DNA from: Nitrospirota bacterium
Lineage (GTDB): Bacteria > Nitrospirota > Thermodesulfovibrionia > Thermodesulfovibrionales > JdFR-85
Direction: 5' to 3'
Length of the DNA: 25,659 nt
Assembly (NCBI GenBank): GCA_013151785.1
Contig: JAADHP010000029.1
Span: forward strand, 1 to 25,659
Both the position numbers and the translations under genes were made by a program. Shown here piece after piece: positions 1-7,380 of this stretch. The notes beneath the pieces are model-generated. The model saw nothing but the letters and a program-made list of their open reading frames with translations. It searched no databases and had not been told where the DNA came from. Every line of letters starts with the position of its first letter. The stretch's first letter is position 1.

Positions 1-107
1 TTTTTAGATGGTGGAGCTATATGATACTCCTTTTTTTTAAGAAGGTTTGACAGGGCCTTCCTGAAAAGCTCGTTCATATTTTCTGTCTTCTTTTTTTCCG
101 TCTTCAT
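1..107 (-). CDS. Partial hypothetical protein, N-terminus only
   Basis: An open minus-strand frame begins at the ATG at 107-105 and runs off the left edge, giving 35 codons. A GGGGAG Shine-Dalgarno-like stretch lies just upstream of the start. The visible peptide begins with a lysine-rich segment (MKTEKKKTEN) followed by an amphipathic, basic stretch (NELFRKALSNLLKKKEY). No domain can be recognised from so little. It is divergent from the gene at 249 and shares the 141-bp intergenic region that holds the FNR-like palindrome, so the two may be co-regulated. It could also be a chance ORF; the Shine-Dalgarno and sensible codons argue for a real gene. Confidence 0.5.
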   Translation of the reverse strand, partial: MKTEKKKTENMNELFRKALSNLLKKKEYHIAPPSK

Positions 108-172
108 GCTCCCCGCCCACAGACAAACTATCTTTACTTTCAGGATATCAAAAAACATTTAGGTTTGCAATG

Positions 173-188
173 TATGATTTAAATCATA
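173..188. promoter_or_regulatory. CRP/FNR-family operator (perfect palindrome)
   Basis: TATGATTTAAATCATA is a perfect 16-bp palindrome containing TGAT-N4-ATCA, the core of FNR-type sites. Its centre (180.5) lies about 42 bp upstream of the start point implied by a TATATT -10 hexamer at 211-216. That is the class II activator spacing known for FNR and CRP. It sits 60 bp before the ATG at 249 and 66 bp before the divergent start at 107. The regulator itself (FNR, HcpR or similar) is not in the window. Confidence 0.55.
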
Positions 189-210
189 ACATCAAATTGA
201 CCGTAGTCAT

Positions 211-216
211 TATATT
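211..216 (+). promoter_or_regulatory. Candidate -10 element for the gene at 249
   Basis: TATATT lies 33 bases before the ATG and about one class II activator spacing downstream of the palindrome at 173-188. No good -35 hexamer is visible, as expected for an activator-dependent promoter. A strong Shine-Dalgarno (AGGAGG) follows at about 236-241. Confidence 0.35.
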
Positions 217-248
217 TAAATATAAACACAAAAACAGGAGGTAAGACC

Positions 249-707
249 ATGAAAAAAGATACCATCGAGGGTTGTCCGACATGCTCATCAATAGGTGAGT
301 TAAAAAAAGAGGAAAAACCAGAAAGGCTTCTTTCCCACTGGCCGATCCAGATCAAACTGATGGGTACGGTTATACCCTTTTTAAACAATGCCGATTTGCT
401 TGTTGCTGCCGATTGCACGGCCTTTGCAGTAGCAGACTTTCATAACAGGTTTCTTGGTGACAGGAAGCTATTGATTGGCTGTCCAAAATTAGACAATGCC
501 CAGTTCTATGTTGACAAGTTCACAGAGATATTCACCAATATACCGATAAAAAGCCTTGTTTGCCTGAGGATGGAGGTGCCCTGTTGTGGTGGAATGACCA
601 TGATTCTTAGGGAAGCCCTGAAAAGGGCAGGCAAAGAAATCCCCTTCAAGGAGATTATAGTAGGCGTAAGAGGAGATTTGCTTAAAGAAACAGTAATCAA
701 CGAATAA
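249..707 (+). CDS. Cysteine-rich Fe-S-type protein (ferredoxin-less form of an anaerobe family)
   Basis: This 152-aa protein resembles the C-terminal domain of a family of iron-sulfur proteins of anaerobes in which two N-terminal [4Fe-4S] motifs precede a domain with a CPxS motif, a hydrophobic AADC segment, an IGCPKLD motif and an MEVPCC motif. Here the chain starts directly at the CPTCSS motif (C9, C12), and the later motifs are all present (AADC about 53-56, IGCPKLD, MEVPCCGG). The usual ferredoxin part is absent, and the promoter region lies immediately upstream, so a wrong start does not explain it. AGGAGG precedes the ATG. Its 3' end overlaps the convergent gene by 11 bp. The function of the family is not known to me; redox or nitrosative-stress roles are suggested only by the FNR-like site. 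Confidence 0.6.
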   Translation: MKKDTIEGCPTCSSIGELKKEEKPERLLSHWPIQIKLMGTVIPFLNNADLLVAADCTAFAVADFHNRFLGDRKLLIGCPKLDNAQFYVDKFTEIFTNIPIKSLVCLRMEVPCCGGMTMILREALKRAGKEIPFKEIIVGVRGDLLKETVINE

Positions 708-1793
708 GGAAGACCCTCACGATATAAAATAGATAAAAGGCCCCACCTGCCAACAATGCCCGGGCAGGGAGGCTTTTTCTTTTTCTTATTGAGATAAGTA
801 GTATCAGGCTCATTGCCACTGTGGAAAGCAGATTTATATATTCTGCCTGGGTGAATCTCCATTCTGTAAAAGATAGTCCTATTGCCACAGGTATAGTGGA
901 CTGAAACACCATGGCCCCCCGGTCAGGTTTGCAAGTCCTATGGTGTCCTTACCTTTCAGTGTCCAGGTTATAGAGTTAAATTTTTCGGGTAATTCTGTAG
1001 CCACAGGTGTGATCAATAGTGAAAGTACAAGAGGACTGACCCCTGATTTTACAGAGAGAATACCAAGATACTCAACAAATATATGGGCCCCTACAATAAT
1101 AAGCCCAAGCCCTGTAAGGGTCTGAATGATAATCCAACGTAGCCTTAAAGGACAGCCAATTATAAAAGAGAAATGAAAGTGGTCAGTGTACTCTTCGCCA
1201 TCTATGGCCTCATGACCAAGGGACATCTTAAAAAAAACTATATACACTATTATAAGTAATACTGCATAGAGATGCCTCAAAAGAGGGTTATTAATATAAG
1301 ATACCAGAAGCAGCCCTGACATTATAAAAATAAAGAAGATAAGCTCAAGCTTTAGGGCAGAGCGGTTAATATTTAGTGTAGCCTGTGTTCTTCCCTTATA
1401 TATATAATGTATAACAACGGTTATACCAAGCAAAAACATGGCAAGTGTGGAGATCATAAAAGGTGCACCAAGGATTGCTCCAACTGCTATTCCTTCTCGA
1501 GAGGCCTCTTTGCCAAAAAGTAGTGCAAGCACAGGTACCATGGTCTCTGGAAGGGCGGTGCCAACAGCAGCAAAAAGGCTACCAACCGTTGCATGAGACA
1601 TGTTAAGCCTATCGCCCAGGCACTCAACCCCATTGGCAAATAGCTCACAACCACTAAGGATTGTAAAGATTCCAAGTAGCAGTACGAATATAATTAAAGG
1701 ATAACCTGGTGACATATGCTCAGGCAATTTAGAAAGCCAGGCCAAAAGGGCTGAAAAAACCGACAGTGCTGCAACAGTTATGACATATCTCAT
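697..1793 (-). pseudogene. Sodium/calcium exchanger-type membrane protein, frameshifted
   Basis: The frame from the ATG at 1793 encodes a membrane protein with both exchanger alpha-repeats: GSLFAAVGTALPETMVP in the first half and LLITPVATELPEKFNS in the second. It ends out of frame as LTGGPWCF at 879. A second minus frame, 912-697, begins MVFQSTIPVAIGLSF, which is the expected continuation after LTGA. The junction is a run of six C on the plus strand (915-920, six G on the coding strand); four or seven G would restore one reading frame of about 365 residues. It is therefore either a recent frameshift, a slippage-prone phase-variable tract, or a sequence or assembly error. The family exchanges Ca2+ for Na+ or H+ across the inner membrane. 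The start lies 75 bp from the divergent gene at 1869. Confidence 0.75.
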
Positions 1794-1857
1794 AGGAAAT
1801 TCCTTATAATTAGTTTATTGTATAAAAGCAGGTTAAAAGACCATAAAGGATAACATA

Positions 1858-1872
1858 ATGCTTGGAATATGA
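1858..1872 (+). other. Possible four-codon leader ORF (MLGI)
   Basis: AAAGGA at 1845-1850 is well spaced from an ATG at 1858 that opens a four-codon frame ending in TGA at 1870-1872. That stop overlaps the ATG of the next gene (ATGA), while the next gene's own Shine-Dalgarno is weak. This layout would allow translational coupling by re-initiation. It could be chance. Confidence 0.3.
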
Positions 1873-2555
1873 AAAAGTATTTATTAAAAGAGTATGGTTC
1901 CTGGGCGGTGGCTACATTTAGCTATATTGCCGGTATAACCGGTGGTAGCTATGATGTAAACAGGCTGATAATAGGAGCCCTGGCCTGTTTTCTGCTGATA
2001 AATTCAAAGGAGGCCCTGGCCCAATGGTTTAAGGCATCAAAGAAGGAGGCTGCTCCGGCTTTTTTTATCCAGGCACTGCTTGGTGCTATTATAATTATGT
2101 TTATATTAAAAGACGGAATTACAGATTTTATACCATATATGGTATTGCCAATACTGTACATTGTATTTTTCAGGTTTAAAGGTGAACACTTTTTATTAAC
2201 CGAGGTTACAGGTTTTCTCTCACTTGGGCTTTCAACACTTGTTTCATATTATATATGTAATGCCGGAATCAATTTTACCCTCTATATGGTGGTGGCACTT
2301 TTCTTTACGGCAGGGGTTTTTAAGGTAAGGCTCCAGTTAAGGAAGGGACTCTTCGAAAAACTTACCATGCTCGGTTATGTAGCGTTTCTTGTGGTTGTAT
2401 ATTTACTGACTGGTACATCATTGGTCATTGCTTTGCCCCTTGTGGAGAATATTTTTTATGCCCTGAAACCATATAAGGTAAAGCTCAGATACACTGGCTG
2501 GATCGAGCTTTCCAAATCATTGGCCTTCCTGATTTTGTTGAAGTTGTATAGCTAA
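1869..2555 (+). CDS. YwiC-like polytopic membrane protein
   Basis: The 228-aa product is almost entirely hydrophobic, with about seven or eight membrane segments. It opens with LLKEYGSWAVATFSYIAGI, resembling the EHGAW start of YwiC-like proteins, and ends with a conserved-looking segment (KVKLRYTGWIELSKSLAFL) followed by a final helix. No catalytic motif is visible and the function of the family is not established to my knowledge. The gene is divergent from the exchanger gene and 171 bp upstream of adk. It lacks a strong Shine-Dalgarno of its own; translation may be coupled to a tiny upstream ORF. The family call rests on the N- and C-terminal resemblance only. Confidence 0.55.
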   Translation: MKKYLLKEYGSWAVATFSYIAGITGGSYDVNRLIIGALACFLLINSKEALAQWFKASKKEAAPAFFIQALLGAIIIMFILKDGITDFIPYMVLPILYIVFFRFKGEHFLLTEVTGFLSLGLSTLVSYYICNAGINFTLYMVVALFFTAGVFKVRLQLRKGLFEKLTMLGYVAFLVVVYLLTGTSLVIALPLVENIFYALKPYKVKLRYTGWIELSKSLAFLILLKLYS

Positions 2556-2643
2556 AAAATGATGAAATAACAATAAGTTAAGCAACTTCAACCCCTTAAT
2601 AAACCTGATAAAAAAAACTTATATAAGGATTTTAATTTTTTTC

Positions 2644-2673
2644 TTGAAATCTAAAAAAGGGTTTATGTAGTAT
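2644..2673 (+). promoter_or_regulatory. Candidate sigma-70 promoter of the adk-sat-apr operon
   Basis: TTGAAA (2644-2649) and TAGTAT (2668-2673) are separated by 18 bases, within the AT-rich 171-bp gap before adk. A GGAGGT Shine-Dalgarno sits just before the adk ATG. No other promoter-like pair is evident in the gap. Confidence 0.4.
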
Positions 2674-2726
2674 ATTGCGGTTTCTGTGTGGGGTCTGTTC
2701 AAAAAACTCTAATGGAGGTATAGATA

Positions 2727-3377
2727 ATGAGAATCGTTTTATTAGGCGCACCAGGTGCGGGGAAGGGGACTCAGGCAAAAAAACTCATTGAAAAATATGG
2801 CATTCCTCAGATTTCCACCGGCGATATCCTCAGAAAGGCAGTAGCAGATGGCACACCTTTAGGTAAAGAGGCAAAATCATATATGGACAGGGGTGAGCTT
2901 GTTCCAGATTCAGTTGTGATTGGTTTGGTTAAAGAGCGTCTTCAGCAGGATGACTGCAAAAAGGGCTTTATTCTTGATGGCTTTCCACGCAATACATCCC
3001 AGGCAGAGACCCTGGATCAGGTCCTTGACGAGATGGGTATGCCACTTCAGGTGGCCCTGAGTGTGGATGTTGACTTTGATGTGCTAATGAAGAGGCTCAC
3101 AGGTAGAAGGACTTGCAAGTCCTGTGGTCAGATGTATAATATATATTTCAGCCCACCTCAGAAGGAAGGTGTTTGTGACAAGTGTGGAGGGGAGCTCTAT
3201 CAGAGGGATGACGACAAGGAAGAGACCATCAAGAAGCGTCTCGAGGTTTATGAGGCCCAGACAGCACCACTGATAGATTATTATGAGAAAAAGGGAATTC
3301 TTAAAAGGGTAAATGGCGTAGGCAACATAGACGAGATCTTTGCCAATATCTGTGCAATCTTAGACAGCATCAAATAA
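2727..3377 (+). CDS. adk: Adenylate kinase, zinc-lid type
   Basis: Adenylate kinase catalyses AMP + ATP to 2 ADP in the cytoplasm. The 216-aa protein has the P-loop GAPGAGKGT (7-15), the AMP-binding STGDILR motif, the DGFPRN motif, and a lid with four cysteines (C130, C133, C150, C153), the zinc-binding form. GGAGGT is well placed before the ATG. It is the first gene of the plus-strand sulfur cluster, 26 bp before sat. AprAB releases AMP from every APS reduced, and this enzyme returns it to the ADP pool, so its position fits a dedicated role. It may also be the only, housekeeping copy. Confidence 0.96.
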   Translation: MRIVLLGAPGAGKGTQAKKLIEKYGIPQISTGDILRKAVADGTPLGKEAKSYMDRGELVPDSVVIGLVKERLQQDDCKKGFILDGFPRNTSQAETLDQVLDEMGMPLQVALSVDVDFDVLMKRLTGRRTCKSCGQMYNIYFSPPQKEGVCDKCGGELYQRDDDKEETIKKRLEVYEAQTAPLIDYYEKKGILKRVNGVGNIDEIFANICAILDSIK

Positions 3378-3403
3378 TTTTACTATAAAAGGAGGATCTA
3401 AGA

Positions 3404-4618
3404 ATGGCTTTAGTTAATCCCCATGGTAAAGAGAAAAAGTTAAAACCCCTGCTTGTTGAAGGTGATGAGCGCAAGGAACTGCTTGAAAAGGCAAAGACCC
3501 TTACACAGGTCAGAATGACCTCCAGAGAAACTGGTGACCTCATAATGCTTGGTATTGGTGGTTTTACACCTCTTGAGGGTTTTATGGGTTATGACGACTG
3601 GAAGGGTGTTTGCGATGAGATGAAGCTTTCAGATGGCACCTTCTGGCCAATTCCAATCACTCTTTCAACCACTAAGGGACAGGCAGACAGTATCAAGGAA
3701 GGTGAAGAGGTTGCCCTTGTAGATGAAGAAACTGGCGAGATAATGGGTGTTATGACCGTTCAGGAGAAATACACAATAGATAAAGAGCATGAATGTAAGC
3801 AGGTTTTCAGGACAACCGATACAGAACATCCTGGCGTGGCAAAGGTGATGGCTCAGGGAGATGTTAACCTTGCGGGTCCTGTTAAGGTATTAAGTGAGGG
3901 TGTCTTCCCGGAAAAGTACAAAGGGATCTATATGAGACCGGCGGAGACGAGAAAGGCCTTCGAGGAAAAGGGTTGGTCAACAGTTGCAGCCTTCCAGACC
4001 CGTAACCCAATGCACCGTAGTCATGAGTATCTTACCAAGATTGCCATTGAGATCTGCGATGGTGTTTTCATCCATATGCTTCTTGGTAAACTCAAACCCG
4101 GCGACATTCCTGCAGATGTAAGGCAGAAAGCAATTGATGCTCTGATAGAAAACTACTATGTAAAAGACACTATAATGGTTGGTGGTTATCCTCTTGATAT
4201 GAGGTATGCTGGTCCAAGAGAGGCACTGCTTCATGCAGTTTTCAGACAGAATTATGGCTGCAGTCACCTGATTGTAGGTCGTGACCATGCAGGTGTTGGT
4301 GACTATTATGGTCCTTTTGATGCTCAGAAGATCTTCGATGAGATACCCGCTGATGCACTTGAGACAAAGCCACTGAAAATCGACTGGACCTTCTATTGTT
4401 ACAAGTGTGATGGTATGGCCTCTATGAGAACCTGCCCACATAGCAAGGAAGACAGGCTCATTCTCAGTGGAACCAAACTCCGTAAGATGCTTTCCGAGGG
4501 TGAAGAGGTGCCCGAGAAGTTCAGCCGTCCAGAGGTTCTCAAGATTCTCCGTGAGTACTACGAGAGCCTTACCGAGAAGGTTGAAATCAAGCTGCACAAA
4601 TACGCAGAGGGTGAGTAA
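3404..4618 (+). CDS. sat: Sulfate adenylyltransferase (ATP sulfurylase), dissimilatory type
   Basis: Sat makes APS and PPi from sulfate and ATP, or runs in reverse to make ATP. The 404-aa protein has the nucleotide-binding QTRNPMHR motif (198-205), the GRDHAG motif (292-297), and a cysteine pair (CYKCDGM) followed by a CPH segment and SGTKLRKML. It is the homo-oligomeric Sat used in dissimilatory pathways, not CysDN, and has no APS-kinase fusion. AGGAGG precedes the ATG. It lies 26 bp after adk and 130 bp before aprB. Its PPi product is expected to be consumed by the membrane pyrophosphatase at 12632. Codon use is biased, consistent with high expression. Confidence 0.97.
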   Translation: MALVNPHGKEKKLKPLLVEGDERKELLEKAKTLTQVRMTSRETGDLIMLGIGGFTPLEGFMGYDDWKGVCDEMKLSDGTFWPIPITLSTTKGQADSIKEGEEVALVDEETGEIMGVMTVQEKYTIDKEHECKQVFRTTDTEHPGVAKVMAQGDVNLAGPVKVLSEGVFPEKYKGIYMRPAETRKAFEEKGWSTVAAFQTRNPMHRSHEYLTKIAIEICDGVFIHMLLGKLKPGDIPADVRQKAIDALIENYYVKDTIMVGGYPLDMRYAGPREALLHAVFRQNYGCSHLIVGRDHAGVGDYYGPFDAQKIFDEIPADALETKPLKIDWTFYCYKCDGMASMRTCPHSKEDRLILSGTKLRKMLSEGEEVPEKFSRPEVLKILREYYESLTEKVEIKLHKYAEGE

Positions 4619-4668
4619 GCTGAAGGATAAATTTTCAGGAGTATGGGGAGATATCCTAAGGCAAGAAG

Positions 4669-4712
4669 GGAGGTGGAGAGACCTCGAAACCCAAATTCTC
4701 TCGGTAGTTTTT
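4669..4712 (+). terminator. Weak hairpin with T run between sat and aprB
   Basis: GAGAGA and TCTCTC can pair around a 15-base loop, followed a few bases later by a run of seven T. The stem is short. If it works it would be a partial terminator or RNA-processing site that sets the aprBA to sat ratio. It may be chance. Confidence 0.25.
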
Positions 4713-4748
4713 TTACAAAACTTTAAAAAAAAGTAAGGAGGTAAAAGT

Positions 4749-5183
4749 ATGCCAAGCTATGTGATCACTGAGAAATGTGACGGCTGTAAAGGACAGGAAA
4801 GAACCGCATGCATGTACATCTGCCCAAACAACCTGATGAAGCTCGACAGGGACAGAATGAAGGCTTACAATCAGGAGCCAGATCAGTGCTGGGAGTGCTA
4901 TAACTGTGTTAAGATCTGCCCACAGCAGGCCATCGAGGTAAGGGGCTATCAGGACTTCTGCCCAATGGGTGCAAATGTTATTCCTCTGAGAGGTACTGAT
5001 GCCATTATGTGGACCATCAAATTCCGTGACGGTTCTCTCAAGAGGTTCAAATTCCCAATAAGGACTACACCAGAGGGTTCCATTGATCCTTATGCTGGTA
5101 AACCTGAGGCTGATATCAACAGGATTAAAGAGCCTGGCTTCTTCACCCATCAGGGCGAGGGCAAGGAGATGCCAACTCCTTAA
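4749..5183 (+). CDS. aprB: Adenylylsulfate reductase, beta subunit
   Basis: AprB is the electron-transfer subunit of APS reductase, passing electrons to the FAD of AprA in the cytoplasm. The 144-aa protein has two [4Fe-4S] motifs: C10-x2-C13-x7-C21-x3-C25 and C47-x2-C50-x2-C53-x3-C57. Trp-48 corresponds to the tryptophan known in the Archaeoglobus enzyme to lie between a cluster and the FAD. The C-terminal tail (about 90-144) has the length expected for the segment that wraps around AprA. AAGGAGG precedes the ATG. aprA follows after 58 bp, the usual order. Confidence 0.97.
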   Translation: MPSYVITEKCDGCKGQERTACMYICPNNLMKLDRDRMKAYNQEPDQCWECYNCVKICPQQAIEVRGYQDFCPMGANVIPLRGTDAIMWTIKFRDGSLKRFKFPIRTTPEGSIDPYAGKPEADINRIKEPGFFTHQGEGKEMPTP

Positions 5184-5241
5184 TGGAAGTAAGTAAAATA
5201 TGGTTTTAAAAATACTGAATTAATCTAAAAAGGAGGAAGTC

Positions 5242-7224
5242 ATGGAAAAGGAAACTTGCACTTTTTCATATTGTGCCGAGCCTGAGATTGTTGAGGTTGA
5301 GACCGATATTCTTTTAGTTGGTGGTGGAATGGCATGCTGTGGTGCTGCTTTTGAGGCAGCAAGATGGGCACAGGGTAAAAACATCAGAATAGTTATGGTT
5401 GATAAGGCTGCAACAGACCGTTCCGGTTCAGTTGCTATGGGTCTCAGTGCTATCAATACCTACATGGGTGAGAATGATCCAGCTGACTATGTAAAGTATG
5501 TCAGGGCCGACCTGATGGGCATCATCAGGGAAGACCTGGTTTACGACCTTGGCCGTCATGTTGACGACTCTGTTCATCTTTTCGAGGAGTGGGGTCTTCC
5601 AATCTGGAGGATCACAGACGAGGGTAAGAAGGTTGACGGTGCCGAGGCAAAGAAGATCGGCAAGACCCTTAAAGAGGGCGCCAAGCCAGTCAGGTCTGGT
5701 CGTTGGCAGATCATGATCAACGGTGAGTCCTACAAGGTCATCGTTGCAGAGGCTGCTAAGAAGGCTCTTGAGATAAACCGCCAGGAAACTGGCATGGAGC
5801 AGAACCACTTTGAAAGGGTGTTCATCGTTAAGCTCATCCCTGATGCCGATAATCCTAACAGAGTTGCTGGTGCAGTTGGTTTCAGCGTTCGTGAGCACAA
5901 GGCCTATGTCTTCAAGGCGAAATGCATGCTCGTAGCTGCTGGTGGTTGTGTTAATGTTTTCAGACCAAGGTCCACCGGTGAGGGTATGGGTAGGACCTGG
6001 TTCGCAGTCTGGAATGCTGGTTCCACCTATGCAATGCCAGCCGAGCTTGGTGCAAAGATGGTTCTCATGGAAAACAGGTTCGTTCCAGCAAGGTTTAAGG
6101 ACGGTTATGGTCCTGTTGGTGCATGGTTCCTGTTCTTCAAAGCCAAGGCAACCAACGCACTTGGTGAGGACTACTGCGCCAAGTATCATGAGGAGCTGAA
6201 GCAGAGATATGGTAAATACGCCGAGATCCTTGGTACTTGTCTCAGAAACACAGCAATGATGGAAGACATGAAGAAGGGTCTTGGCCCAATCTGGATGAGA
6301 ACAGACCTTGCCTTCGAGGAAGCCAAGAAGACAATGGATGCCAAAGAGCTCAAACACCTCGAGGCAGAGGCATGGGAAGACTTCCTTGACATGACCATCG
6401 CACAGGCTGGTCTGTGGGCGGCAAACAACATCCGTCCAGAGGAGAAATACTCTGAGCTCATGCCTTCAGAGCCATATCTGCTTGGTTCCCACGCAGGTTG
6501 TGCAGGCCTGTGGACAAGTGGTCCAGAAGATATCTGCAAAAAGCACGGTCTTGATGAGTACTTCTGGGGCTACAACAGGATGACCACAATAGATGGTCTG
6601 TTCACCGCAGGTGACGGTTGTGGAGCATCCGGTCACAAGTTCTCCTCAGGCTCCCATGCTGAGGGTCGTATCGCTGGAAAAGAGATGGTCAGATATGTAC
6701 TTGATCATCAGGACTATCAGCCAAAGCTCGCAAAAGATCCTAAAGAGTATGTGGCAGAGATATTCCTGCCCTTTGAGATCTATGAGAAATACAAAAACTA
6801 CACCACCGATCCTAATGTCAACCCACACTACATCAGGCCAAGCATGCTCCAGAAGAGGCTCCAGAAGATCATGGACGAGTATGTCGCTGGTGCCGGTTAC
6901 TGGTACATGACCAGTAAGACCATGCTTGAGGAAGGTCTCAGGCAGCTTGAGATGCTGAAGGAAGATGCTGCAAGGATGGCTGCTGCAGATCATCACGAGC
7001 TGATGAGGTGCTGGGAGAACTACCACAGGATCGTGGCTGGTGAGGCCCATGCAAGACACATCCTCTTCAGGGAGGAGACCAGGTATCCTGGTTACTACTT
7101 CAGGGGCGACTTCCCACAGATCGACGACGAGAACTGGAAGTGCTTCACAGTCTCCAGAATCAATCCAGAAAACGGCCAGTGGGAATTCGAAAAGGTTCCT
7201 TACAAGCAGATCATTCCTGATTAA
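5242..7224 (+). CDS. aprA: Adenylylsulfate reductase, alpha subunit
   Basis: AprA carries the FAD and active site that reduce APS to sulfite and AMP, or the reverse. The 660-aa chain has the usual length, the dinucleotide motif GGGMACCGAAFEAA starting at residue 27, the RSTGEGMGRTWFAVW region that lines the flavin/substrate pocket, and the SHAGCAGLW and GDGCGASGHKFSSG segments typical of the family. AAGGAGG precedes the ATG. The gene uses many C- and G-ending codons compared with flanking genes, a sign of very high expression, which also produces long meaningless antisense frames. A strong terminator follows 8 bases after the stop, so sat-aprBA can be made in excess of qmoABC. Confidence 0.97.
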   Translation: MEKETCTFSYCAEPEIVEVETDILLVGGGMACCGAAFEAARWAQGKNIRIVMVDKAATDRSGSVAMGLSAINTYMGENDPADYVKYVRADLMGIIREDLVYDLGRHVDDSVHLFEEWGLPIWRITDEGKKVDGAEAKKIGKTLKEGAKPVRSGRWQIMINGESYKVIVAEAAKKALEINRQETGMEQNHFERVFIVKLIPDADNPNRVAGAVGFSVREHKAYVFKAKCMLVAAGGCVNVFRPRSTGEGMGRTWFAVWNAGSTYAMPAELGAKMVLMENRFVPARFKDGYGPVGAWFLFFKAKATNALGEDYCAKYHEELKQRYGKYAEILGTCLRNTAMMEDMKKGLGPIWMRTDLAFEEAKKTMDAKELKHLEAEAWEDFLDMTIAQAGLWAANNIRPEEKYSELMPSEPYLLGSHAGCAGLWTSGPEDICKKHGLDEYFWGYNRMTTIDGLFTAGDGCGASGHKFSSGSHAEGRIAGKEMVRYVLDHQDYQPKLAKDPKEYVAEIFLPFEIYEKYKNYTTDPNVNPHYIRPSMLQKRLQKIMDEYVAGAGYWYMTSKTMLEEGLRQLEMLKEDAARMAAADHHELMRCWENYHRIVAGEAHARHILFREETRYPGYYFRGDFPQIDDENWKCFTVSRINPENGQWEFEKVPYKQIIPD

Positions 7225-7232
7225 TAGAGGTT

Positions 7233-7260
7233 AAAGAGGGGGCATTAGCCCCCTCTTTTT
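7233..7260 (+). terminator. Rho-independent terminator after aprA
   Basis: An 11-bp perfect stem (AAAGAGGGGGC / GCCCCCTCTTT) with an ATTA loop runs into a T run. It closes the adk-sat-aprBA unit. Read-through would be needed for qmoA unless a promoter lies in 7261-7380. Confidence 0.88.
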
Positions 7261-7282
7261 AAATTTTTATTGTGTGTTAACT

Positions 7283-7338
7283 CCTGTCATTCTGAAGCTG
7301 TTTCTGCTGAATTAAGGAAATAGATTCAGAGTGACAGG
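7283..7338. repeat. Palindromic repeat (CCTGTCATTCTGAA type) between aprA and qmoA
   Basis: CCTGTCATTCTGAA (7283-7296) and TTCAGAGTGACAGG (7325-7338) form a 14-bp stem with one G-T pair around a 28-base loop, followed by six T. The GTCATTCTGA core resembles intergenic repeats often seen in anaerobe genomes. With the T run it could act as a second terminator. Only one copy is seen in this window. Confidence 0.6.
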
Positions 7339-7380
7339 TTTTTTAAGGTTAAAATAATTCCAGTAATAAGGAGGCATTAA

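Noticed and set aside
4467..4736. Plus-strand frame overlapping the sat 3' end and the sat-aprB gap
   Set aside because: Most of it is a shifted reading of sat; composition is arginine/serine rich and there is no Shine-Dalgarno or domain.
3977..6539. Long antisense open frames opposite sat and aprA (for example 3977-4597, 5428-6357, 6186-6539)
   Set aside because: They lie entirely opposite strongly conserved genes, lack recognisable domains and are explained by the biased codon use of highly expressed sat and aprA.
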